This document shows, one piece after another, positions 1 through 11,710 of a stretch of DNA of 64,000 nt. The notes under the pieces were generated by a model that saw only the letters and a list, made by a program, of their open reading frames with translations, made no database searches and had not been told where the DNA came from. This stretch comes from Monomorium pharaonis (taxonomy: Eukaryota; Arthropoda; Insecta; Hymenoptera; Formicidae), in the NCBI RefSeq assembly GCF_013373865.1, contig NC_050474.1, forward strand, positions 3,385,561 through 3,449,560, written 5' to 3'. The number at the start of each line of letters is the position of its first letter. Within the stretch, counting starts at the first letter, position 1. The position numbers and the translations under genes are program-made.

Positions 1-262
1 AACACATAACAAAGAAATATTTAACCGACAGTGGCGAAAAGCGTGGCAATATGCCGTCCTAACAAATCCGATTAAAAACATTCGTTACGAGTTTTTATTT
101 AAAACGAAACGACGTACGGCTGGATTTATACCTGTTCATTTTAACGTATCACTACGATGACGGTCACCTGTATCTATCGATCGGATTCGGGTTTCCAATT
201 ATTTTGACGGAGGAAACCCCGTGGTTGTCGTGCGCGGTTTGTGAATCATTCAGAAACGGAAG

Positions 263-312
<50 letters not shown>

Positions 313-1262
313 AAGAGAGAGACGTGTTGTCAGCCCCGCTAGATAAATTATATCGCAGTTGTGCGCGTGTCTCTTCCATATTCGAAGGAGCCGATAACAA
401 GATCGACAATAACGGCCCTACATCCGCCTTTACACGTGACAATTTCCCACGCGTGCGGATGTGTGAAAATTTTTCGATGTTCCTCGCGCCGCCACTCCTA
501 CTCCCTACCGGAAATTAAATTTTGATAGCGTCTATAGAATCGCGTCGCAAAATTCCATTTTAGATATATGTTTTCGCAAAGTTCGGCTATATTCGTTTAT
601 ATTCATGGAACAACAGCGTTGCGAATAGACTTATTAGACCGGGAAAAATACGTACGGTTTGAGCAGAGTGTTCTGATTCATAAATTCGGTTCACACAGGA
701 TGTTTTCAATGATGCGATATTTTTTAATAAAAAAATCATACGTTTTAATCGGGGGAAAATTTTTTTAATTATAATAAATGTCACGAATATAATGCCAGAT
801 AATAAATATGTCAAATCCAGATTTAAATCCACCAGAGTATCAGATTTTTAATTAATTACAACAGTTTTGTAGGAATAAGAGGTAGAATGTAAAAAAAAAT
901 TTCTCAAAAATTGTCCTCAATATGAATAAGATTCTGGGAAAATCCAAATCTGGGATTTTCAGGGATAAAAGAATAAATCCCCTGAAAAATTCTCCAAGTT
1001 TTCGCGGTTTTTCTCGACTATGATAAACACTCTGTCATTTACATCTGATTGAATTACTGTTACTAAAATCTGGCGATAAGTGATAAGCAATGCAACAAGT
1101 AACTCACTCACCGGCCGATGCATCGCCGTTGCTCTGCTCCTCTCTGCTATCCCATTCCTTCCTTCTGCCGTAGCATGTATCCTTGCTTATGTCCGCACTA
1201 TCATTGTCATTGACACTCGCGCGACGTGTATAGCATATCGCCGGATGCAAACGATCGGACGA
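1..1262. other. AT-rich noncoding stretch, no gene seen
   Basis: Apart from the GA microsatellite, this stretch holds only short, low-complexity open frames. Around 944-1000 an imperfect inverted repeat (GATTTTCAGGGAT facing ATCCCCTGAAAAATTC) could form a small hairpin. No splice-flanked open frame or RNA gene was recognised. Confidence 0.5.
267..308. repeat. (GA)n microsatellite
   Basis: About 21 uninterrupted GA units followed by a short imperfect GA-rich tail to about 331. The R/E- and S/L-rich open frames across this tract on the two strands are products of the repeat and not genes. Confidence 0.95.
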
Positions 1263-1282
1263 GGTTAGGTTAGGTTAGGTTA
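1263..1282 (+). repeat. Interstitial (GGTTA)4, insect telomere-type repeat
   Basis: Four perfect copies of GGTTA, which is the TTAGG telomere unit of many insects in another register. The block is far too short to be a telomere and lies inside ordinary sequence, so it is an interstitial copy. Such short TTAGG runs are a familiar feature of hymenopteran genomes. Confidence 0.85.
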
Positions 1283-1540
1283 TCGCCATTTACGAATTTT
1301 ACAAGACGGACCGGAAAACACAGAGCAATCGCCCTGTTGTTCGATTCGATTCACTTCCCCGGATACTCATTCGTACGCGATAGCCACTTGATGAAGTAAA
1401 ATGAAGGATAAAAAAATACGTGAAATCACGGAATTCCTACAGGTAGTTCGCGCACTCCCGAGTCTTCGCGGCAGGACCGAGATACTTGACGAAATTTCAG
1501 AAACGACGAAAAAAGGAATCGGTTTGCGATGATCACCTAA

Positions 1541-2205
1541 TAGGACGTGCACTTTTCAAGAAAAGAGACGGATGCGTAAATACGGGCTGTGAGATCTCGA
1601 TTAGCCTTTGTATCGACGGAAGAAGGAACGCGGAGCCATTCTCAGACAAGCGACTGACGCAGCGAACTGAAGTGCGACACGCGTCGAACTTCACGACGCA
1701 CTTCACGACGCTGAATATTTTCCGCATATTTCACGCGCACGACGTTGCTCTATTTTTTTTTTAATACCTCTCACAAACATATCGAGACGATCGCTGTCGT
1801 TCACAAAATTCAGCGGACGAAAAATGCGCGATCGCGAAATACATAGTATAACCTCGCACGTTCGACATCGTCTCGTCGGGTTTAAGGTTATGTAAAATAA
1901 CGAAACAACGGGAGGAAGAAACTCTCAAGGATTATCTCGGAGTGGGTGCACTTTTTGAGAAAGAAGACTGACCGCGACGTAAACACGAGCTCGAGCATCG
2001 TTCTTGAGATCTCGATTAACCTTTGCATCGACAAAAGAACGCGGAACCGGCGGGACCACTGTGCACCGTCAGACAAGCGACGGACGCTGCGAACTGAACA
2101 GTGACGCGCGTCGAACGCGACTCACTTCACACCTTACTCAATATCTTTTGCATATTAAAAAAAAACGCGCGATCGCGGATCGCGTAGATGATACAACCTC
2201 ACGCC
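1541..2205 (+). repeat. Diverged tandem duplication, two copies about 340-415 bp apart
   Basis: Copy 1 (about 1541-1870) and copy 2 (about 1940-2205) share ordered blocks: GTGCACTTTT at 1547 and 1946, GAGATCTCGATTA at 1591 and 2006, CAGACAAGCGAC near 1647 and 2069, GCGCGATCGCG at 1826 and 2167, then a similar TAnAACCTC segment. Offsets run from about 415 down to 341 bp, so the copies have gained indels. Some similarity continues upstream (GATGAAGTAAAATGAAGGAT near 1390, a related string near 2672). Neither copy has a convincing reading frame. It is an old duplication or a minisatellite-like repeat of unknown origin. Confidence 0.6.
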
Positions 2206-3566
2206 CGTGACTTCGCGAGGGAACTGAGGCGTCTGCCGTCGAAAACTGTTGGAAGGGGGCAAGGGCTATGCGAGAGACGAGCAGCTGATTGGCCACTTCG
2301 AAAATCAGCGAGGAAATAAGGGAAAAAAACTCGTCGGCACGTGCCTCGCTCTTGTGTTTACGACGACGGGAAAAAAGTTCGAACACGAGCGTCGACTCCC
2401 GAGGCCAAAGAGAGATACCGAATGCAACTTTCCGAAAGTCCCGATCGTAAATCCATCACTCACTGTCTCCGTTAACGCGATTATAAACTCAGATCAGGAA
2501 ACTTGAGATCGAAAACAATGGGCTACACCGACACCCGGCTTTCGAGAAAAGATTAGCCGCGACGTCGTCAAAACATGGCAAGGCTCGACATCTTAATTTC
2601 AATGTCACGTAAAATAAAGGACGAAATTGAGTTCTGAAAAAATTAATAAGCTGAAGGACAACTAACTCGATGAAGTACTATGAAGGATATTTTTTTGATT
2701 GTTTTACAATAAAGGATATGCATATTGGATTAATTTCGAATCAAGGTTGCCAAGAACTCCGCGTACCAGAGAAGCGACAAGAACAATGGCAATAACGTTG
2801 TTATCTAGCCATGCCATGTGAACATTTCCCACATCGTCTTATCTGTCTATATCGCGATTGGTACCGTGTTCGCATACATATAATTACATGTGCAATTACG
2901 AGTGATCGCCGTCCACGCCAAACGCGCCTGCTCGGATCGCGGTTCGTCGTCGTCTTGCGGCAACGGCGGAGTCGGAAAGAATCCTTTCCGTTTGTCATCC
3001 TCACCCTTACATTTTACATTAAATTTGCACAGGCGAAGAAGTACGGCGAGTAGCGCGACGCAGACTTCTTCGCTGTTTTCTCTATGCAAATAGGCACAGC
3101 GTCTTTGGGAAAACAGGAACTGAGGCGGCAGAGTAAGAAAGCGGGAGACGTCTTTTAAGTGGAGGAGCCCCGCGAAGTTGGAAACTTTTCCGCGATGCAT
3201 ATAACCCCGCAAGCTCTCATATTTTATTACCTATTCCAAAATTAATTTCACAAATTGAATATTGAATTGCGTGTGACATGCTAGAAATATTGCACGCGCA
3301 ATTAATTCGCTCTTGAATCGAGTATTAGAGCCGGACTATCGTGCGCGAGAGATATAGATTAGCAGCGTGCAGTGGCAAATGCACAGTACTCTCTTCCTCC
3401 CCTACCCCTCTCTCTGTATGCGTGTGTATGCATGTATATTATAGTTGTATATATGCAGACACGGATCATTAGCCACCGTTAAGCGAATATACATGTAGAG
3501 CCGCATACTATGTCGAGCGAATACTCTTCCAGGGAAATGCAGATGAACAAACGTCTGTGTGAACTC
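2206..3566. other. Noncoding stretch, nothing recognised
   Basis: Short overlapping open frames on both strands (the longest about 121 codons on the minus strand, 2847-3212) have no recognisable domains and mirror each other. A third weak echo of the upstream tandem duplication may lie near 2530-2700. Confidence 0.4.
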
Positions 3567-3568
3567 TA

Positions 3569-3779
3569 CACCGATGACAAAAAAGTTGTTAATTTGACAC
3601 ACTTTTTCAACTCGATTAAATTTCGTTGATTCAAGTATTTATACATTTTAATCAAATATATAAATATTTAAATTAAAGTTTGAATATTGCACGTATTTAA
3701 ATTGAATCCATAAATACTTGAAAGGGAGAAATATAATCGAATTTAAAAATTTAGTCAAGTTAACGTTTTTTCCTCAGTG
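3569..3779. mobile_element. TA-flanked long-inverted-repeat element, Tc1/mariner-type MITE
   Basis: The left arm (about 3569-3642) and right arm (about 3710-3779) are inverted copies. They include a perfect 13-bp pair, TTCAAGTATTTAT (3630-3642) against ATAAATACTTGAA (3710-3722). Matching outer blocks are TTTTTnAnnTCGATTA and, at the tips, CACCGATGACAAAAAA against CACTGAGGAAAAAA. Both ends are bounded by TA (3567-3568 and 3780-3781), as expected for the TA target-site duplication of Tc1/mariner transposons. The AT-rich centre of about 67 bp has no open frame, so the element is non-autonomous. The arms are about 75-80 percent similar by eye, which indicates an old insertion. Assignment to Tc1/mariner rests only on the TA and the CACTG-like tips. 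Confidence 0.65.
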
Positions 3780-3781
3780 TA

Positions 3782-6079
3782 TACGAAAACAGATAGCTCA
3801 GTTATAGATTTATGTCATCATGTACGCATCGGTTTTTTTTCTTTACGTGAGCTAATTAATATTCGTTTGTGATCGGTCCGTTTAAATAAAGTATTGAATA
3901 TATTTACCAGCTTTGTGTATGCGCGGATCGTCATACACACACATCGCGGTTACTAACATGTAACAGAATATTTTCTGTTATTTTCTATGCAGGAAAAGCG
4001 GGTTATACGATTAACTAGAAATCGAATATTTATTATTTGTTGCGCGCGCATGCGACCGTCGGAAATAATATACTTTACTTATACTTAGGTACGGTGAAAA
4101 ACGTACAAAGAGAGAAAGATTTAAAATATGTTTGCTAAATCAAACCTAAAATCCTAAGTTAACATACGATACATATTTATAGATGTGCATTGTATTTCTC
4201 ATGTTTCTTGAATATGTGTGTACATACGCGCGCATGGAGAGTATCATTAGTCGACGTTAAGCGAATATACGCATATGTATCTGCGTAAATTGCACTGCCG
4301 GGTATCAATTTTGGCGATGTATGCAAACGACGTGCGCGGTTAAACGCCAGCGAGAGGAAACACGCACGTGATGATTCCCAGGCGCGATAGATTTCCGCGT
4401 GATGTGGTTTTGCGCGCCTTTTGAACGAGAAGAAAATTATACAATACATCCCCAGGGATAAGAAAACACGCGTATATAGCGTTTTAATATTCGTGATTTC
4501 ATCAAACATAAATGTTACGAATGAAAGAAAGAAAAAAGGAGAGGAAAGCAGAGAAAAATGTAATTTTCTCAAGTCTCCAATGCACGTTTAAAAAGTTACA
4601 GTCTGATGAAAATTGTAAAACGATGTAATGGAAAAATAGAAATGTATCGTACAGACTCGAACTGTAATCTTTAAGTTAATCGCTGCCGCAAAACGTTGTT
4701 GCAACCACTACATTTTGCAGTTTGAGGGAGAAGAAAAGTCCAAAAATGTTAATTCACTTTCGCGGCAGTAACACGTTTTGGCGTAGCAATTTGTCCCGCG
4801 TCCTGGAAAATGCAGGGGCATAAACTTTGTAATTTAGTTACGTTTTCTCGTTCACGCGCAGCGTTCGCGTGGTGCATGCAAATGTTATTACTCGCGTCGA
4901 TCCAACGTCGAGTATCAATTCTGGAGGTGCAAATGAGAATGATGGAGAAAGCGGAAAAGAGAGATGCAACGTAATTTTTCGAAGAGGCCCGAAACAACGA
5001 AATCGATTTTACGTCGCGTTATGGTGCTATTATACTCGTAGACATTTTCCCTCGAAGCGATGCCGATTATTCTGCGTCTGGATTACATTCAGCACTTAGG
5101 TAATTTCGAAGCTTGCGGTTGTATTTTCGTCTGCGTACTACAAATTCGAATTCTGCGGTTGAATTTCCCAGCTGGATTTCAACGTTACCGTATGAATTTG
5201 GAAACGGCACAACATGTATATAAATAATGAACTAATGAAAGTACAAGACAATGTGTACTTGTGTATTCGCGAAATATTTCACAGCTATCCTTCTATTTGT
5301 CAATGCTATATACGTGTGTATCAGACGAGGTATATGGTCGTTTTGGTCTATGACCGCGCGTCATAAATCTCAGCTGGAGCTGTTAAAGCGAATTAGGAGA
5401 TGCGGTTTTTAAACGACTAGACGGTAGCGCGGATCGTATCGGGTATATCGCGTCTCTCCGCCGATAGAGATACACTTTATCATCGACGAATAAAAATGAA
5501 AATAAAAGCGCGCCGGTTATGGGACGTGATAGTACAGACAGATGCGCGTACGCGATACGTACGGTGTTGTTCGGAAATCGATTAACCCATTACGCCAGGA
5601 AAATATGCCTCGCTCGTAGATGCCGAATGTTCGTGTGAATTGTGCTCTCGTGTCGCAGATCGCTTTGTAACGTTGTTACGCGAGGGAGCGCGCTCGCTAG
5701 TGTACCGTGCTAATCGTTACAGGGAGACAGAGAGAGGAAGAGAAAGAGAGAGGATGTGATTGATATTGCGTCGGATGTGTAATGTGCAATAAAGCGGTAA
5801 AGAGATCGAATACCCCGCGGCTCTCGATAATAGTTTAAGCTCGCGCCTTTGTCAATTTTGCATTAAGTTGGGTTAATCCGTTCGTTACGCCGCTGTTTCG
5901 AGGGGGATCAAAGGGGAAACGGGCGTGTAACGAAAATCAAAGCTACGTGACGTGATGCAAAGTTCAATCGGATTACAGGATGGACGCATTATAGCGCGCG
6001 GAATGCGTAAGATGAAGTTACGCTCATCCATGTGCGCGAGTGTGTAATGCGATTGTGTTACTGGGGGAAATTCTGGCTC

Positions 6080-6082
<3 letters not shown>
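3782..6082. other. Noncoding stretch, no gene seen
   Basis: Only short frames without recognisable domains. It contains an imperfect GA-rich stretch near 5724-5754. Confidence 0.45.

Positions 6083-6145
<63 letters not shown>
6083..6145. repeat. (CT)n microsatellite
   Basis: About 31 uninterrupted CT units. They are followed by CTTCTCTCAG, so the repeat resembles a very strong 3' splice acceptor on the plus strand, but no donor or coding frame supports an exon after it. Confidence 0.95.
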
Positions 6146-6146
<1 letters not shown>

Positions 6147-6147
<1 letters not shown>

Positions 6148-9100
6148 TCTCTCAGCCTTCGGCGATTACAAAAAATACACGTAGAGATACACGTAGAAAT
6201 TACAAGCAATTTTCCCATCGTGCGCGCCGATCGAAGTGGTATGCTTAATCGCTCGTTCGATCAAACGTAATTGCTCTGTAGACTGGTGCTAAGGATACGT
6301 CGAGCATAAACGCGAATAAGCATGCGAAATAAACAAGGCGCGAGTGTAGCCCGTCACGCGAATACGCCTCTCTCAACAATCCTCTCGTTCAAAATGGCTT
6401 CGTCTCGCAGCCGCCGGCATTGCTCTCGTCACGTTGGCGTATTTACTGTAATCAGACCTTAATTGGAAACCGGGTGCTCCGTGCCCCTGAGGACAAGGCG
6501 CTTCCTTCCGGTAGAACTCACACCAAGATTACTCGGTATGCGCGGGACTTGCAAACACACGCGAGACAGACGTTTGAGAGGAGCCAATCAATCGCTCTCT
6601 CCTGCCATATAGAAGTTTCATTCGCATGCCTGCCAAAACCCTCTCAAGTAATCACGAATCAGTATATAACTCATTCGTATTGGAAATCTGTGAATTCGCG
6701 GTAGGTAAAAGGAATAAATTTCGTTACGGAATGCACAGACGGAATCGATCGGTGTACGGAAATGGTATTTTATCAAGACTATAGAACACATGTACCAAAT
6801 ATATGTATAACGCTCTCTTCTATCATAATTGAGCGTTTTTTTTTCTCTTTTTTTAGATGCGAAAAATACATTTCCCGATAATTGCATAAAAAAGCGAATT
6901 GCATTAGTGTGAATAACACATTTATCGCGAAAAGACATTTTCTGACTATGTATTACAACGTACTTTATAACAATGCGATCGGCTTTAGTTGATAATTGTG
7001 GTTGTAAAAAGACTACCAAAATGTCGCGATAGATTAAAATCGACGACTCTTGTTTGTTTTTTTTAACACATGATTGTTGTCGATTATGTCATGTATAACA
7101 GCTGTATCGTCGTTACCGCCAATTCTCTTGTCATCATCGTAATGTTCATTTCACTCGTTAATCAATCAATGACGTTGTTGACATTACCTTTATGTGGATA
7201 CTTTCCGATTGTACCTCTTAAACACGTTAAACACATAATTAAGTACTTTTTTTCTGGCTAAATAATAAGAATAAAAGTAAAAAAGGAAGCAATGTACAAT
7301 ACGTCACATCTATCGATGATAATATCAGTTCGTCCAGTATTGTGCGTTAATTTGAAATCTAAGCTCGGAATATCAATTACTCATAGATGAAGAAGCGAGT
7401 TAAAATCATATCGTCTACCTTCAGGAACAAATGCGCGAATCGCTTTCGTTATCTTGTTACAATGTAATATCCGAAGCGTAATATCCGGATAGGAGAAAAG
7501 TTCTATAAACGTGAAATCTCTTCCGTTCTTCGCGATAGATATCCACGAAATGAAAATACGTATTCTTCGTTTCCCCGCGATGGGTTTCGCGTGGAATCGC
7601 AAAGGAGACGCAACGGCGGCGATATATACCTAGACGGTGTATTGTCACGGATGCGCACCCAACGCGAACGCGACGCTTAAAATCACGAGACAGACGTTGG
7701 TCGTCGCCGTTTATTCAACCCGCTCGTTTCCAACGCGCCATGTTCGACACCGTCGCCACTTGACAGACGCCGGCCATTAATTTTGACACGTTTCTACACG
7801 TATCCCGCCCCGTCGCAACCTTTCGAGATTGTACCACGTCATTTACGAACCTCCTTTCATCGAATCGCTCGAGAAAAGTTCCCGCTCTCACCCCTCCCCC
7901 CCCCGCAAAATCGTCTAGCAAAGTACATTTCGAATCGTATCGCAGTACCCACCGACATTTTCGGCATTTATTCGTTGAACACGATCGAACGCACCAACAA
8001 GCCCGATAAAAGTTTGTCCACTCTTGATATTGATAAATTGCGGTTGCAACCATTTGTCAACTCTTATGGTTATTCCTGGCATTACGGCGCTCGATCTATT
8101 GAGCAATATTTTGTATAAAGAATTCCGCCGAACAGTTTTTCCGACATTGCCATTGTAAAAAATGGTTTCGCATGGCGCACATCATGTGCGGAACTGCCGG
8201 TAGTTCCGCGTTGTTGTTTATATGTATTTATAAAATGTAATATGTCTATGAATAGCGCGCGACTACTCCTATTATATATTTCGTGCTATTATTTTTAACT
8301 CAAACAAGTCCAGTTTGCTCTATTGTTCGAACTCGATAAACGTGCAATAGTGCATCTCAATGGAAGAGCAGAATAAATCTTCATTGAATAATGTTCATTC
8401 ACGCGAAAAGCGAACTATTGAAAGGAATTTAATAACAGCGTCATTGAAACGAGCGAGCGAGGAAAAGAAATAACCTCGCGCAAATGGGGAAATGAAGGTA
8501 ATAAACGCACGGGCCGTTTTCTAATGTGCGCGTCCTCACCGGATTCGAATTGAAGTGAGTGTTTTACGAGCCTCTGAAATACGCGACGCTTACCGCGGCC
8601 CTCTGTTGCTACTTGACAAAATAATCTCTACAGCGGGATACAGTTAAGATAATTCTCCGTTAATCCCGCAGGAGAGAGCTGCATCATCTTCTGTACTGCA
8701 CGCAAAATTATTATTAGCGCTTATTAGCGCTAATTGGTAATCGTTATGCGTTAACGTTGCGAGAATAATAATTTCTATCTCCGTGTACCGTGAACGAAGA
8801 AAGCACAATTAGAGAAGAATTTCATCATCCACGCGTCATATTCCATTTTTCCCCCGTTTTTAACGCGACGGTATCGCGCCCGGAGAAATTTCTTCGTAAT
8901 TCATTTCGCGAAGCGCACGGGAAGCCCTGATGAATACCCCTTATTATTGCGTGAGTACTCGCCAATACGCTCAGGGACGTCTAGAAGAGAGGAACGAGAC
9001 ATCCAGTGCTCTAGATAATATCAATTAAACATTTCAGCAAAGAAGGAGCATCTTTTATTTATTATTGGCGACTGCTTATGCCAGATGTTTTTCATTGAAA

Positions 9101-11270
9101 TATCTTCATACGCACCAACCATTAGCTCTCTCGCGACGTTTTCATCTCCGCAAACGCGCCGTTTTCGCTCGCTCGCCCTGGGAACAGACACTCCAGCGCG
9201 GATTGCGCGGGGATAATCCACGCTGAAAAGCCGACGTTGCTGCGGCACTCGAGTTAATAGAAAACTGCACGACGCCGCGCCGTCGCCACCGCTGCGGGTG
9301 TACATGCGTACGAAAACGTGAGTTCCAATGTACGGACCGTCGACGTCACGCGTGCTGCAGCGTCTCGAGCGAAAAAAAAAAAAAGGAAACGACGAATGAT
9401 CGTCGAGCGGGAAAATAATAACACGAGCAATCCTTTCTCGTTCAGATACGCGCGACGGTTGAACGTCGACGTTGCGGCGTTGGTCGAGTCTGCTCACGTG
9501 AGACATTTCTCTGGTTCGCGAAATGAGAGTAATAACTCGCGATAAAAAGCGGCGGACTGTCCGAATGAATTTCGTGTATGCCGCGGCGGATTATAATTCG
9601 CCGTGGCGGCGCGACCCGATCGCATTATTACGTTTCCTATGACAATCGTGGAAAACATTTGCGCGAGCGGCTGACAAAAGTATTGCAGACTGAGACAAAT
9701 TGTGCAGTGTTTGCATTCAATTAAGCGGATTGATATCGCACGATGATTTAACCACGGGTAAACGTTTACAAATTTTATAGGGGTTCATTAATTAAGCGCA
9801 ACATAAACTGCATGGTATAAACAAAATGGTTTATGAATATTCCGTGAATTAAAATATCTATGCGAATTTGGCAAAAGAACATGTAGCTGATAGCAACGAG
9901 AGAGTTCGTTTCTGGGGAGTTACACGCTGGTTTAAATTCAAGCGATTGCGAATCCGCGCGCGCAGAATTTTCGAACTCAAAGTTGAAACGGAGCTAACAA
10001 TGGCTTTCATTAAAGTCGCGACTTCGTTGCCGGAACTCCCGCACTATCGCCGGACGTTAATAAAACAACGTCAGATCACTATTCATTCGGCGCGGAATGA
10101 AGTCGAAAAAATTAACCGCTGATCAAAATTCATTCGCGGATCATGCGCGCGCGGGGAGGGCCAGAGTTTAAAAAGTTAGAGCGAGAAACGGAAGGGGAAA
10201 ACAGCTGGCCGTGGGGCTTTCACAACTTTTGCACCTATACAAACTTTATTAGCTCGAAAATCGATACTGGCAGAAAGGCAAGTTTGCGGATGCCATCCGG
10301 TGGCGTGATCCCAGGACGGCAATCCGTCTCCGTAGGAAGACGCCGATGGCTCACGAATACGTTGTCGATGGCGCCATCCTACCCCGCGTAGATTCCGCTC
10401 CTCGTAGGTAGATCCATTTCTCGTCCCGAAACTTGAAATAAATATTACACTATCCGTCTCTATTTCAGCACGGTTCCGCCTAGCTGCGCATCCACGTTAT
10501 TTGATATGCAGCGTACAAAGAGAGCAAGTCAAAAGTAATTTCATTATGCGACTTGCAAGGGTGTCATTACGCGATAAAGAAACACGTATATTTTTCTACA
10601 GTTTCGCAGCTATTAAGTATAAATTGCATTGTGCGAGCTCAACATTACTTTTTTTTTTATAGGTCATTCATTTATCACTGCGGAACTAGGAAAAACTAAG
10701 TAGGCTATGATGTGGGCGAAAAAAAATACCTGTCATTCTCGTGATAAATTTTCCTTGCAACTTTGACGCATGTCCTTGGACCGTCCGGTCACGTTAGCCC
10801 GGACATCGTGTGACCTCGTGCTCGAGAAGCGGTATTTTTCAAAAGATGATGAATACAAAATCATTCCGGTTGCCAGAAGCGACCAGCGTATTTAAATAGC
10901 TCGCCTAGCGTCCTCGTTCGGCGGCGCCTCGACAGCTAGCGTCGCGTCGACTTAGCCTTCCGACAGCGTCGGCCGTCATTTATATTATTCGACATGAAAA
11001 GGCGAGCCGTTGAGACGCATTGAAATTTTTCGCGAGTCATTAAGAAGAGAAAAGAAAGAGGCGGATTTTTCGATTTCCCGAGAGATGCGGGGAACGCGTC
11101 GCGTCTGAATATCATAATCTTCATCAAGGCCTGTCGCGGTTATTAAAAGTCATTCTATCGGTTATCCGTCGAATTCAAAAACACGAGAAACGCATCGAAA
11201 GACGCATGATAAGATTCTCTAATTTTTCATAAATTTATACACAAATTTGTAAATTAATGAGTAAACTCAC
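6147..11270. other. Noncoding stretch, no gene supported
   Basis: Open frames up to about 160 codons occur on both strands (for example 6618-7019 minus, 7783-8118 plus, 9021-9506 minus). None shows a recognisable domain or a convincing splice or start context. At 8711-8734 two TTATTAGCGC units run into the 12-bp palindrome ATTAGCGCTAAT. Confidence 0.45.
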
Positions 11271-11303
11271 CATCCGCCGTAAGTGTCCCCTCGTGGTTTA
11301 GAC
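11271..11303 (-). CDS. Candidate 33-nt internal microexon
   Basis: Read on the minus strand, CATTTTGTTGCAG immediately precedes a 33-nt segment that is immediately followed by GTGAGTTTAC. These are a near-consensus acceptor and donor, and a TTCTTAATT branch-like motif lies about 25 nt upstream of the acceptor. The length is a multiple of three, so inclusion or skipping keeps frame. Two of the three frames are open; in one the peptide is LNHEGTLTAD, in another SKPRGDTYGG. No partner exon was identified on either side and no protein family is recognised. Chance matches of this quality are possible in 64 kb. Confidence 0.3.
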
Positions 11304-11628
11304 CTGCAACAAAATGACAATAATTAAGAATATTGTAAGATTGCGAGCTAAACAATTTTTATATAGGGTTTAATCATTCAACTAAAACTTCTATACAAGG
11401 TGTTGCGTAAAAGTGCGAAACCGCTCTTGGAATTTCAATATGGAAGCAACATCTGTCGAGATTGATCGTGAGAATAAGAATGATAATATTATATGTCACG
11501 TCCATTTTCTCCCATTAAAATCAATAGTTGGAGACGGATGAAAACCAGACAGAAAGGAAGGAAAGGCGATCGTCACCAACGCGACCACCTGCCGGCCTTT
11601 CCGTCGGTCTCTTCAGGATTTCAACCCA

Positions 11629-11710
11629 GTAATTGCCGCGGCAATTACCACGAATTACGGCGATAATTACCGTCATTATGCGGTGCAGTAATTTTGGTAA
11701 TTACTACAGT
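11629..11710. promoter_or_regulatory. Cluster of TAAT/ATTA homeodomain-type cores on a 20-bp palindrome
   Basis: Positions 11629-11648 form a perfect 20-bp palindrome, GTAATTGCC/GGCAATTAC around a central GC. It is followed by GAATTACGG, GATAATTACCG, TCATTATG, GTAATTTTGG and GGTAATTAC. That makes at least seven TAAT/ATTA cores in 82 bp, several within the same GTAATTACC context. TAAT is the core site of Antennapedia-type and Paired-type homeodomain proteins, and spaced inverted TAAT sites bind dimers. Regulatory function is an inference from site density. Confidence 0.4.

Noticed and set aside
9021..9506. 161-codon minus frame
   Set aside because: The sequence is R/S-rich with a poly-F stretch from an A-run; no domain, no promoter or splice context.
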